Source: Brenneria goodwinii | GTDB lineage: Bacteria; Pseudomonadota; Gammaproteobacteria; Enterobacterales; Enterobacteriaceae | NCBI RefSeq assembly: GCF_002291445.1 | Contig: NZ_CP014137.1 | Span: forward strand, 4,030,001-4,094,000 | DNA: 64,000 nucleotides | Direction: 5' to 3' | Shown: positions 1-7,385 of the stretch, in pieces | Numbering within the stretch: the stretch's first letter is position 1 | Layout: each line of letters opens with the position of its first letter | Notes under the pieces: model-generated | What the model was told of the DNA's origin: nothing | Databases searched by the model: none | What the model saw: the letters and a program-made list of their open reading frames with translations, nothing else | Position numbers and translations under genes: made by a program

Positions 1-88
1 CTGCATTCTGTGTCCGTCAGGCTTTGGGCCGCCCATCGGGAATGGTATATACTGCGGCGGAATTTTTCTTTGCGATTGAAGTTATCTC

Positions 89-553
89 ATGTTTCATATT
101 GCGCTCTATGAGCCACAAATAGCGCCAAATACCGGCAATATTATCCGCCTGGCGGCCAATAACGGCTGTACGCTGCACCTGATTGAACCGCTGGGCTTTG
201 ATTTTGAAGAGAAGAAGCTGCGCCGGGCCGGGCTGGATTATCACGATCTCGCCAACGTCAAGCGTCATAAAAATTATCAGGCGTTTCTGACGGCGGTCGC
301 AGGACAGCGTATCTTCGCCTGCACCACCAAAGGCAGCCGCCCTTACGATCGGCCAGACTATCAACCCGGCGATGTTCTGTTGTTTGGTTCGGAAACCGCA
401 GGCCTGCCTGACGATATCCGTAACGGCTTTGCCGCCGATTTCCGCATTCGCATTCCCATGCAGCCGGAGTGCCGCAGTCTCAACCTGTCCAATGCCGTCG
501 CCATTATCAGCTATGAAGCCTGGCGGCAAAACGGCTTTGGGGGACGAACCTAG
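89..553 (+). CDS. trmL: tRNA (cytidine(34)-2'-O)-methyltransferase TrmL
   Basis: This 154-residue SPOUT-class (trefoil knot) methyltransferase matches E. coli TrmL/YibK (157 aa) closely in length and sequence. It starts with MFHIALYEPQIAPNTGNI, and the C-terminal half carries the cofactor-binding knot segments LFGSETAGLP and IPMQPECRSLNLSNAVA. The family uses S-adenosylmethionine to 2'-O-methylate the wobble base of the two leucine tRNAs with CAA and UAA-type anticodons, in the cytoplasm and as a homodimer. The gene stands alone on the plus strand, faces the DUF3142 gene and ends at a short hairpin followed by T residues. In relatives it lies between cysE and the cpx region, which fits this context. 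The identification is confident. Confidence 0.95.
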   Translation: MFHIALYEPQIAPNTGNIIRLAANNGCTLHLIEPLGFDFEEKKLRRAGLDYHDLANVKRHKNYQAFLTAVAGQRIFACTTKGSRPYDRPDYQPGDVLLFGSETAGLPDDIRNGFAADFRIRIPMQPECRSLNLSNAVAIISYEAWRQNGFGGRT

Positions 554-570
554 TCGGTTAAGGTTTTTTT
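547..570 (+). terminator. Rho-independent terminator of trmL
   Basis: A short hairpin (AACCT at 547-551 pairing with AGGTT at 561-565, nine-base loop) runs straight into a T tract. It begins a few bases before the trmL stop codon and overlaps the 3' end of the convergent gene. The stem is short, so efficiency is uncertain. Confidence 0.5.
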
Positions 571-1307
571 CGTGGCGGATTAACCAGAAAAATGACCTCC
601 CCGCGATAGTAGGGGGAAGCCGCAAGCCGCCGTTGCCACTTTTTGTCCCATTTACCGTGCTGCACCAAGCCCAGCCGAAAAGGGATCGTCAACTTTTGCA
701 GCGCGGGCAGGTAGTCGGCATAGTGGGTTACGGTACTGCGCACCTGATAGGTTTGGATCACCAGTTCGTCAATGCTGTTGCGCAACCGGTTCAACTCGGC
801 CACCTCGCCGGTTTTCGACCAATCGAGTAGCCCGGTGATGCTAATCCGGCAATCTTCCGGCAATCTCTGCCGTAATTGTCGTAAAAACGCCGCATATCCC
901 GCCAGTTGATAGCTTTTAGCGTCAAAATCTATCTGAATACCCCTGACCTGATTACCGTGGCGACGCCAACTTTCCTGTAGCTTCAATATGCGGGTAAGGT
1001 GCTCATCCGACAGCGACAACGTCGTCAGCCGATAAGACAGCCATAGGGATGTAACGCGTAACTTGCTGGCGGGGATCCCCTGACGCAGAAAAACCACTTT
1101 TCCCTGGCGACGAGCGATCTCCCCCTGGTGCAGATAGAGCGTCTGCGCCTGATGCAGCACGCTCTGCGGTCGAACAGCCGCCCATAGCCAGAAGGCCTGA
1201 TATTGCGCGGCGTCGACGCCGCCGGCCTGGGCCGACGCGCCACTTCGCAACGGCAAGACCAGGAGTATTATCCAGGCTACCAGTAATACTTGAGCTTGTT
1301 TGCCCAC
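558..1307 (-). CDS. DUF3142 family exported protein
   Basis: This 249-residue protein has an N-terminal hydrophobic segment (about residues 7-27, ending near SGASAQA) that looks like a signal peptide, so it is probably periplasmic or membrane-anchored. The rest resembles DUF3142 proteins: it contains YQAFWLWA near residue 37, a GIQIDFDAKSYQL block near residue 145 and DELVIQTYQV near residue 185. The pattern of hydrophobic strands ending in acidic residues suggests a TIM-barrel-like fold. No biochemical role is established and I do not propose one. Its start overlaps the 3' end of the upstream 727-aa gene by about 31 bases, so the two are probably co-transcribed. The pair sits between trmL and cpxA, as in related enterobacteria. 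Confidence 0.7.
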   Translation of the reverse strand: MGKQAQVLLVAWIILLVLPLRSGASAQAGGVDAAQYQAFWLWAAVRPQSVLHQAQTLYLHQGEIARRQGKVVFLRQGIPASKLRVTSLWLSYRLTTLSLSDEHLTRILKLQESWRRHGNQVRGIQIDFDAKSYQLAGYAAFLRQLRQRLPEDCRISITGLLDWSKTGEVAELNRLRNSIDELVIQTYQVRSTVTHYADYLPALQKLTIPFRLGLVQHGKWDKKWQRRLAASPYYRGEVIFLVNPPRKKP

Positions 1308-3460
1308 AGGCTGCCTTTAAACTCGGTTTTCAACTGGGTAAACCAGGATTTACGCGTCGCTTTACTGATATCCTGCCCGCCGCAGTCATTGAAACCGCTG
1401 GGCGCATAGCAGTAGACCGCCCGGTAGAGCGCATAGCTTTTATCTTCCGGCGGCGCGTCAGGAGCGGCGATAACCCGCATGTATCCATCCAACCGGTTAT
1501 ACTCCGTACCTTTGAACTGTGTCGGCGCGTTGATTAACTCATCCAGCATATTGCTCTCCCCCCAGTCAAACCCGACGGTATCGCCGGTGCGCAGGAAGAA
1601 CTCGCCGAGACAGTTAATGGAGCGGGCGTCATTAGGCCGCTGATTCAGCGTGTTCACCACGCTATCCAACGCCGGACATTGATATCCTTCTTCCGTATCG
1701 CCGCCGTCCCAGTCAAAAACGGTCAGGTCGTCCAGGCTCCAGTCCATGTTTTCCGAATCTTCCAACGGCGCAATGTCTTTTCTGAGCGCGCTATCTTGCA
1801 GATAGCCGGCATAGTCCGCGTGCGTCAGCGACTTGGTTAATAACGTATGCAGAGCGATGGCCCGTTCTTCATGGGTTTGCCGCGCTCCCGTCTGCTGACG
1901 CAGCAGGTCGGCGCTGGCGCTGACTTTCAACACCGCGGAACGAAAGCGCAGGTTTTTAACCGGACTATCGGCGGCGAATATCGCTTCCGGGCGTCCGGCC
2001 TTAGCCAGCGTTTCGGCCAACGCCAGTTGCAGGAACTGCTGCTGGGTATATTCGGTGTTCAGGGACAGCAGGCGACGCCAATGCATTTCCGCTTCATTCC
2101 ACCGGGCCTGCTGCTGGAGCGCCTGACCACGCAACACCTGCAGACTAAAACGCGTGGCATCGGTGAGATCCCGCTCGTTAGTCTCCGCAACGCCGTTCAC
2201 TACGGCGGCATAATCTTTCAACCGATAAAACTGATAGGCGGTCTGCAGATAGTGATATTCGTTTTGCATCCCCGCCTGGTCGAACAGGGTCTGCTGAGCC
2301 GCCAACTCTTCGGCGGATAATTCCGGGAAACGCCCCCAGCCGCCGTGAACTGCGCGCAGCCGTTTAAGATCCTGCACCAGCACCAACAGCGGACTATCCG
2401 GCGCGATGGTAAAGGTTTCCCGCTCCAACAGTTTGTTGTCGATCTCATCGCTTAATGCCTGTAGATCGCCGGCATTGTCGGCACGGTCCAGCACCTGCTG
2501 ATAAATTTTGGGTAACGCGTTCAGATCGCCAAGGATCCAATATGCCCGACGGTAGAGTCCCTGCGCGGAGTCAGCATACAACCCCTGCGGATACTGCTTC
2601 AGATAATCATCGATACGCCGTATGGCGGACGCTGCCGCGTTCTTATCGGCTTTGCCGGCATCGAACATATTGTATTCATCCAGGGCGGACTGCATCGCGG
2701 CGTTAATCGCCACGCGAATCAGCATATAACGAGATGTTTCAGCAACCCACGGTTGTCCGGCCTGGGTCAGCGCCTGAAAACCGTTGTTGTCCTGCTCGAA
2801 CGCCCCCTGATAGAAAGCCTGGGTATTGATCAGGTAACGCTTAAGTTCGCCCGCATGCCCTTCATCCGGCAGACGGCCAAGCTCAGCGGATAACGACGAT
2901 GAGGAATAGTCCGGAGACAGGATGATTAAACGCGCCAGGGCAAGCGGCGTGCGCTGGGCATCGGTTAGCTGTTGGTCGGCCAGCAGCACATCAAAAAAGT
3001 CTTCGACAGTCGCCAGATCGTTGGATATCTGCCGCCCTTCGCCATCGTTGGACGTCAGCGTAGCGAATTTTTCCTCTACGTCAGACGATAACTTCAATTG
3101 ACGGGCTTTATTTAACAACGTGCCGCCACCCGCGACGCTCTCCGTTGAAGCCTCATCCGCCGACGGCGCCGGGCCTTCCGTCGCCACCAAACCCATAACG
3201 CGATAAGCGGTGAACGGATCGATACGTGAACGCGTCTGGTCAGGAACAGGCTGAGGCACCGGCAGGGCAATATGTTTGCGACTGCTCTGCAGCAGCATCA
3301 GATTGGTTCTGGTGTCGTTATCAGGCAAAAGGTAAGGAAATGCCGGCATTCCGCACTCAGCATCAGAAAAACCGCAAATACCGTCAGCGGAGCTAAAAGC
3401 GTGGCAGCTAAAAAGCGTGGTCAGTAGACCTGCCAGCAAAGTTAGTCCTTTCATGTACAT
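1277..3460 (-). CDS. Large exported protein of unknown function, helical/TPR-like
   Basis: The 727-residue product begins with a clear signal peptide (hydrophobic residues 5-20, with a Cys near residue 19), so it is exported. The mature part is long, mostly alpha-helical and rich in Leu/Ala/Gln, with stretches such as QALQQQARWNEAEMHWRRL near residue 445 that look like degenerate tetratricopeptide repeats. Several Cys residues in the last 150 residues could form disulfides. I do not recognise a named family with a known role. Two in-frame ATGs lie six bases apart (3460 and 3454); the AGGA upstream is better spaced for the second. The gene overlaps the DUF3142 gene and lies downstream of cpxRA on the same strand. 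A folding or surveillance function in the envelope is possible but unproven. Confidence 0.6.
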   Translation of the reverse strand: MYMKGLTLLAGLLTTLFSCHAFSSADGICGFSDAECGMPAFPYLLPDNDTRTNLMLLQSSRKHIALPVPQPVPDQTRSRIDPFTAYRVMGLVATEGPAPSADEASTESVAGGGTLLNKARQLKLSSDVEEKFATLTSNDGEGRQISNDLATVEDFFDVLLADQQLTDAQRTPLALARLIILSPDYSSSSLSAELGRLPDEGHAGELKRYLINTQAFYQGAFEQDNNGFQALTQAGQPWVAETSRYMLIRVAINAAMQSALDEYNMFDAGKADKNAAASAIRRIDDYLKQYPQGLYADSAQGLYRRAYWILGDLNALPKIYQQVLDRADNAGDLQALSDEIDNKLLERETFTIAPDSPLLVLVQDLKRLRAVHGGWGRFPELSAEELAAQQTLFDQAGMQNEYHYLQTAYQFYRLKDYAAVVNGVAETNERDLTDATRFSLQVLRGQALQQQARWNEAEMHWRRLLSLNTEYTQQQFLQLALAETLAKAGRPEAIFAADSPVKNLRFRSAVLKVSASADLLRQQTGARQTHEERAIALHTLLTKSLTHADYAGYLQDSALRKDIAPLEDSENMDWSLDDLTVFDWDGGDTEEGYQCPALDSVVNTLNQRPNDARSINCLGEFFLRTGDTVGFDWGESNMLDELINAPTQFKGTEYNRLDGYMRVIAAPDAPPEDKSYALYRAVYCYAPSGFNDCGGQDISKATRKSWFTQLKTEFKGSLWANKLKYYW

Positions 3461-3627
3461 ATTCCTGTTGAATTAAATTTCCGGCCATATTGGCTGCCGG
3501 TTGGCTGTTGTTCCCGCTATCACTGGGGATTGCGCTATCCCAGCGTCAATAAGCTTAGCCTATCGATTCAGAAAGATACGGCGGGCGCTGATACTCAGCA
3601 CCCGGAGAGGATAAAGCAGGAAGGTTT

Positions 3628-3696
3628 AACCTCAGGTTGATGACAACCCCATCGCGGTAAGCCCGAAGCACCCGGCGCGGTCAACGGCCTGAGGTT
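3628..3696. repeat. Inverted repeat downstream of cpxA
   Basis: A perfect 9-bp inverted repeat (AACCTCAGG at 3628-3636, CCTGAGGTT at 3688-3696) brackets 51 bases just beyond the cpxA stop codon. No T tract follows on either strand, so a terminator role is doubtful. The remaining gap to position 3461 shows nothing else I can name. Confidence 0.3.
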
Positions 3697-3704
3697 ATTG
3701 CCGT

Positions 3705-5075
3705 TTATCGTTGATGTAATGGTAGCCAGATAACCAGCCGTAATCCACCCAGCGGACTATCTTCCGCTTTCACCCAGCCCTTATGCTGCGCGATCGCCGT
3801 TTCTACGATAGCCAGCCCCAAACCGGTGCCGCCCGATTCCCTATCGCGGGCTTCATCCGTACGGTAAAACGGCCGGAAAATCTGTTCCCGATCTTCCGGG
3901 CTGACGCCTGGGCCGTCATCGTCCACTTTGATGGTGATCCCTTGATTATCAACGGAGAAGGCGACCTCGATATGGTGGTGAGAATAACGCAGCGCGTTGC
4001 GGACAATATTTTCCAGCGCGCTGTCTAGCGCGGAAGGATTGCCATACAGCGTCCACGGACCGGGAGGATAAGGCACATCCAGCGTTTTCCCCATCTGCTC
4101 CGCTTCAAAACTGGCGTCATCCAACACATCGCTCCACAGTTCATCGGCGCGGATAAATTCGCGGGTGAGCTCGTTCTTATGCTGATTACGAGACAGAACC
4201 AGCAGGTCGTTGATCATGCTGTCCAGCCGCTGCGTTTCGGTCTCAATACGGTTTAGCTCATTGCCTTCCCCCTGACGCCTGCGCAGCAGCGCGGTGGCCA
4301 GTTGCAGGCGGGTGAGCGGCGTGCGCAGCTCGTGCGAAATATCAGACAACAGCCGCTGTTGCGCCGTCACCATACGCTCCAGCGCGCTGACCATCTGGTT
4401 AAAACTGACCCCGGTCGCCAGGAATTCCTGCGGGCCGGCTTCCAACTCAGGATGTTGACGCAGGTTGCCCCGCGCCACTTCGTCCGCCGCATATTTCAGC
4501 TTACGCGCCGGTTTCGCCAGACTCCAGGCCAGCCATAACAAGAGAGGCGAGCTGATCAGCATGGTAAAGATCAACAGTAATAATGGCCGGTCAAACAATA
4601 GGTTAATAAAATCCGACTGCGGACTGCTGGCCGGGCGAATCAGGTAAAGCTGGTAATTATCTTCGCCATCCCGGATAGAGAAGGGCCCCAGCAACTCAAC
4701 GCGGCCATATTTCTTTTTTTGCGGATGATCGGCATTGTCGGACAGGCCGATAAAGTTACGCACAATTTGCGTTTCATTTTTCTGCGCGCCGAGCACGCGC
4801 CCTTCGCTGGTCACCAGCAAAAGACGCTGCCCCGGCGGCGCCCACTTTTCAATCACCCAGAACAAGCGCAACCACCAGCGTAAATCGTTGGCGGGGGTAT
4901 TCGCCAGATCGGCTTCGATATGTTGCTCCAGCATGATCCCTTGCCGCTGCTCGCTTTCCAGCAGAGCCGTCAACTGGCGTGAATCAAGCTTGGGCACCAT
5001 CAGTACCAGCATGAGTACCAACGCCAGCGTCAGCCAGAAAATAGCGAAAATACGCGCAGTCAGGCTATTAATCAT
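3705..5075 (-). CDS. cpxA: Envelope stress sensor histidine kinase CpxA
   Basis: The 456-residue protein matches CpxA of enterobacteria (457 aa in E. coli). It has a first membrane helix at about residues 8-28, a periplasmic sensor domain to about 162, a second membrane helix at about 163-186, a HAMP linker and a kinase core. The phosphoacceptor His lies in SDISHELRTPLTRL at about residue 248, and the ATP-binding lid has NALRY, DDGPGV and GGTGLGLAIV. CpxA senses misfolded envelope proteins and inner-membrane stress, autophosphorylates and passes phosphate to CpxR; without signal it acts as a CpxR phosphatase held off by CpxP. Its start overlaps the cpxR stop by four bases (ATGA type), showing translational coupling. 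The identification is very confident. Confidence 0.97.
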   Translation of the reverse strand: MINSLTARIFAIFWLTLALVLMLVLMVPKLDSRQLTALLESEQRQGIMLEQHIEADLANTPANDLRWWLRLFWVIEKWAPPGQRLLLVTSEGRVLGAQKNETQIVRNFIGLSDNADHPQKKKYGRVELLGPFSIRDGEDNYQLYLIRPASSPQSDFINLLFDRPLLLLIFTMLISSPLLLWLAWSLAKPARKLKYAADEVARGNLRQHPELEAGPQEFLATGVSFNQMVSALERMVTAQQRLLSDISHELRTPLTRLQLATALLRRRQGEGNELNRIETETQRLDSMINDLLVLSRNQHKNELTREFIRADELWSDVLDDASFEAEQMGKTLDVPYPPGPWTLYGNPSALDSALENIVRNALRYSHHHIEVAFSVDNQGITIKVDDDGPGVSPEDREQIFRPFYRTDEARDRESGGTGLGLAIVETAIAQHKGWVKAEDSPLGGLRLVIWLPLHQR

Positions 5076-5770
5076 GCAGCAGACACCATCAGGTAACCCC
5101 GTCCGCGCAACGTTTTAAACCACGGCAAACCGTCTTTGCGTTCGGGTAATTTACGGCGCAGATTAGAGATATGCATATCTATCGCGCGGTCAAATGGCGT
5201 AAGCCGTTTCCCCAAAACCTCCTGGCTAAGGTGCTCGCGTGACACAACCTGACCCAGCCGCTGCGCCAGCAGATACAGCAGCGTGAATTCGGTGCCGGTC
5301 AGATCCAGCACGGTTTCATCAAAGCTGGCTTCCTGCCGGCCGGGATTCAGCCGCAGTCCGTCAACTTCCAGCGTTGGCGCGCCGCTTTCGCCGGACTGTT
5401 GCTGATCCGTCCAGTTTGAACGCCGCAAAATGGCGCGAATACGCGCCACCAGTTCACGGTCATTAAAAGGCTTCGGCAGATAATCATCCGCGCCTAATTC
5501 CAGGCCGAGAACGCGATCCAGCTCGCTACCGCGGGCCGTCAACATGATCACCGGGGTTTGATGCTGCTGACGCAGTTCTTTCAACGTATCAATACCGTTT
5601 TTCTTCGGCATCATGACATCCAGCAATAGCAGGTCAACGGTGCTATCCAATACGCTTAACGCCTGTTCGCCATCGTAGGCGACAACGACGTTAAAACCTT
5701 CCATTTCGAGCAATTCTTTCAATAAAGACGTTAGCTCTCTATCGTCATCAACCAACAGGATCTTGTTCAT
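5072..5770 (-). CDS. cpxR: Response regulator CpxR
   Basis: With the start at 5770 (MNKILLVDDD, preceded by a GGAGG-type ribosome site) the protein is 232 residues, exactly the E. coli CpxR length; an upstream in-frame ATG would add 11 residues absent from the family. The receiver domain has the acidic pocket at residues 8-10, phosphoacceptor Asp51 in LLLDVMMP, and the conserved Lys in YLPKPF. A winged-helix OmpR/PhoB DNA-binding domain fills the C-terminal half (ending FKTLRGRGYLMV). Phosphorylated CpxR binds paired GTAAA boxes and controls envelope protease, chaperone and efflux genes. The intergenic region to cpxP contains such a box, so autoregulation and cpxP control are expected. Confidence 0.97.
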   Translation of the reverse strand: MNKILLVDDDRELTSLLKELLEMEGFNVVVAYDGEQALSVLDSTVDLLLLDVMMPKKNGIDTLKELRQQHQTPVIMLTARGSELDRVLGLELGADDYLPKPFNDRELVARIRAILRRSNWTDQQQSGESGAPTLEVDGLRLNPGRQEASFDETVLDLTGTEFTLLYLLAQRLGQVVSREHLSQEVLGKRLTPFDRAIDMHISNLRRKLPERKDGLPWFKTLRGRGYLMVSAA

Positions 5771-5824
5771 GGTTTCTCTACCTCCAGGGGCAAAATACGT
5801 CATAGATTAGCGCTATTCCATGAC

Positions 5825-5839
5825 TTTACGTAGTTTTAC
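5825..5839 (-). promoter_or_regulatory. CpxR-binding box
   Basis: The 15 bases read GTAAA-ACTAC-GTAAA on the minus strand, an exact match to the CpxR consensus of two GTAAA half-sites separated by five bases. The box lies between the divergent cpxR and cpxP genes, 85 bases before the cpxP start, where the known cpxP operator sits in E. coli. Confidence 0.85.
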
Positions 5840-5923
5840 ATCCTCTGACGCATGTTTGCAGCAAGACGATTAGACTCATATCCATTGATTCACAAAACAG
5901 CACGCCAAACCGGGGAGTTATTG

Positions 5924-6406
5924 ATGCCGCAAGTCACAACGTTATCTCTTGCTTCACTGCTGATGTTAAGTTCTTTCACTACATTTGCAGCAGGTTTTGA
6001 GAGTGTGTCTGCGAGTAATTGGCATCATGATGACTCTGCCACGAAACAATTTTCCGGTCAGCAAGGGATGTTTGACGGTGTGAAGTTAAGCGAGCAACAG
6101 CGGCAACAGATGCGTGACCTGATGCATCAGGGCCGTCAGGACTCCCCTGAGTTTAACGCTGAAGATGTTGAAGCCATGCATAAGCTGGTTATCGCGGAGC
6201 AATTTGATGAAGCCGCTGTCCGCGCTCAGATAACCAAGATGATGCAAGTGCAAATTGAGCGCCAGGTTCAAATGACCCGCGTTCGCAACCAGATGTATAA
6301 CCTGCTGACGCCGGAGCAAAAAAATATTCTGGATCAGAAACATCAGCAGCGAATGAAAGAGATGCGGCAACAGGTTTCAATGCTTAATCAGATGTCGGCG
6401 CAATAA
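5924..6406 (+). CDS. cpxP: Periplasmic Cpx accessory protein CpxP
   Basis: Starting at 5924 (GGGGAG six bases upstream), the product is 160 residues with an N-terminal signal peptide (SLASLLMLSSFTTFAA). An earlier in-frame ATG at 5852 would add 24 residues that do not fit a signal peptide. The mature protein is all-helical and contains two LTxxQ-type motifs, LSEQQRQQMRDLM and LTPEQKNIL, the hallmark of the CpxP/Spy/ZraP family. CpxP binds the CpxA sensor domain and dampens signalling; it also has mild chaperone activity and delivers misfolded pilins to DegP. Divergent from cpxRA with a CpxR box between. Its 3' UTR encodes the sRNA CpxQ. Confidence 0.93.
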   Translation: MPQVTTLSLASLLMLSSFTTFAAGFESVSASNWHHDDSATKQFSGQQGMFDGVKLSEQQRQQMRDLMHQGRQDSPEFNAEDVEAMHKLVIAEQFDEAAVRAQITKMMQVQIERQVQMTRVRNQMYNLLTPEQKNILDQKHQQRMKEMRQQVSMLNQMSAQ

Positions 6407-6471
6407 GCGGGCATCACCGAGTAACCCTGAGTAGTGTGTAGTTCGAGTAATACCTGTAGTAGATATACCCT

Positions 6472-6532
6472 GTTTTCCTTGCCATAGACACCATCCCTGT
6501 CTTTTGCCCTCCATGATGGAGGGCTTTTTTTT
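6472..6532 (+). ncRNA. cpxQ: CpxQ small RNA (cpxP 3' UTR)
   Basis: Downstream of the cpxP stop the sequence GTTTTCCTTGCCATAGACAC (6472-6491), continuing CATCCCTGTCTTTT, matches as I recall it the conserved seed region of CpxQ, the Hfq-bound sRNA released from cpxP mRNA by RNase E. It ends with a strong terminator: GCCCTCC (6506-6512), loop ATGAT, GGAGGGC (6518-6524) and eight T residues. In Salmonella CpxQ represses envelope-protein mRNAs, giving the Cpx response a repressive arm. The 5' end given here is inferred from the usual cleavage point, not seen directly. Confidence 0.8.
6506..6532 (+). terminator. Terminator of cpxP/CpxQ
   Basis: A perfect 7-bp GC-rich stem (GCCCTCC/GGAGGGC, loop ATGAT) followed by eight T residues. 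It ends the cpxP transcript and forms the 3' end of CpxQ, where the U tail would be the Hfq-binding end. Confidence 0.9.
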
Positions 6533-6662
6533 GGTAGTTCATCACGGATTAGCGTGAACCAATAGAAAGCTGCGATTAAGAGATCAAAGCGGCATTTCCC
6601 GGTGGAACGGTTAACGATGATGACGGCGTTGAATTGAAGTGAATGCAAATAAAAAACAACCC

Positions 6663-6707
6663 CAATAACCCTAAAAATATTGCCACCCGGAGTTATTAGG
6701 GTTATTG
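6663..6707. repeat. 12-bp perfect inverted repeat between cpxP and the hic remnant
   Basis: CAATAACCCTAA (6663-6674) and TTAGGGTTATTG (6696-6707) are exact complements separated by 21 bases. Read on the minus strand the stem is followed by a T-rich stretch, so it could be a minus-strand terminator left from a lost gene, or an operator for the hic locus. Apart from CpxQ, the interval 6407-6740 holds nothing else recognisable; relatives carry fieF and pfkA after cpxP and both are missing here. Confidence 0.4.
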
Positions 6708-6740
6708 TCGATTTTATCGAAGGGCGGCGGGGCAATAGGG

Positions 6741-6794
6741 ATGGATTTACCAATAGGCACGGTAAAAAGCATCAGGAAACAAGCGGGAATTTAA
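6741..6794 (+). pseudogene. hicA toxin remnant (C-terminal 17 codons)
   Basis: The reading frame ending at TAA 6792-6794 gives DLPIGTVKSIRKQAGI, which is the typical C-terminal end of HicA mRNA-interferase toxins. Upstream of it the frame shows no HicA-like sequence, so the catalytic His and most of the double-stranded-RNA-binding-like fold are gone. The stub ends 27 bases before hicB, the usual hicA-hicB spacing and order. This is what remains of the toxin of a type II toxin-antitoxin pair after a 5' deletion. It is too short for routine gene finding. The call rests on a short but characteristic match. Confidence 0.65.
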
Positions 6795-6821
6795 TCCCTT
6801 CCCACCTAAAGAGGCTGAATT

Positions 6822-7232
6822 ATGTTTTATCCCATTGCAATCGAAGCGGGTGACGACTCTCATGCATACGGCGTGACAGTGCCAGATCTGCCGGGCTGTT
6901 TCTCTGCGGGTGATTCGCTGGATGAAGCAATTACCAACGCCAAGGAAGCAATAACCGGTCATCTTGAACTGTTGATTGATATGGGCCAGGATATTCCCGC
7001 CGTGTCGTCTGTCGGTAAGTTGGCGAAGAGGCCGGAGTATGCCGGTTATACCTGGGCCGTTGTTGATATCGACGTAACCCGGCTAATGGGCGGCGCGGAA
7101 AAAATTAACGTCACACTGCCGAAAACGCTTATTGACCGCATTGATCGCTGCGTAGCGAGTAACCCGGAATTCAAAAGCCGCTCAGGGTTTCTCGCGCAGG
7201 CCGCGTTAGAGCGCATTTCGTCCATTCGGTAA
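6822..7232 (+). CDS. HicB family antitoxin, intact but orphaned
   Basis: The 136-residue product has the two HicB parts: an N-terminal RNase H-like partial fold (FYPIAIEAGDDSHAYGVTVPDLPGCFSAGDS, split here only by its length, residues 2-32) with the DLPGC signature, and a C-terminal ribbon-helix-helix DNA-binding segment from about residue 95 (INVTLPKTLIDRIDR). HicB normally neutralises HicA and represses the hicAB promoter. Here the toxin gene upstream is reduced to a 3' stub, so HicB has no cognate toxin at this site. It may act as a plain repressor or as an antitoxin for a HicA encoded elsewhere. The start at 6822 is preceded by AGAGG. Confidence 0.85.
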   Translation: MFYPIAIEAGDDSHAYGVTVPDLPGCFSAGDSLDEAITNAKEAITGHLELLIDMGQDIPAVSSVGKLAKRPEYAGYTWAVVDIDVTRLMGGAEKINVTLPKTLIDRIDRCVASNPEFKSRSGFLAQAALERISSIR

Positions 7233-7263
7233 GCGGCATCGTCCCTATGAGCGTGAGGAGAAA

Positions 7264-7383
7264 ATAAAAGCCTTCACCCTCCGCGCCCCTGAATCATTCG
7301 GGGAACGGCTGGCCATTGCCGCGGCTGAACGCCAGATTGCAGTGAACGCCTTTATGGATAACGCGCTCACAAAGGCTGAATAA
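7264..7383 (+). pseudogene. Start-less ribbon-helix-helix-like small ORF
   Basis: Behind hicB, a frame reading KAFTLRAPESFGERLA then AAAERQIAVNAFMDNALTKA ends at TAA 7381-7383. One beta-strand followed by two helices is the pattern of Arc/MetJ-like DNA-binding proteins. A GAGGAG ribosome site is present at 7255-7260, but the codon where a start is expected (7264) is ATA, not ATG, and no ATG, GTG or TTG gives a sensible N-terminus. It is either a decayed gene or one using a very rare start. The family assignment rests on pattern only. Confidence 0.4.
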
Positions 7384-7385
7384 GA

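Noticed and set aside
6388..6753. 121-codon minus-strand frame covering the cpxP 3' UTR
   Set aside because: It runs antisense through CpxQ, its terminator and the inverted repeat, and has no protein-like features.
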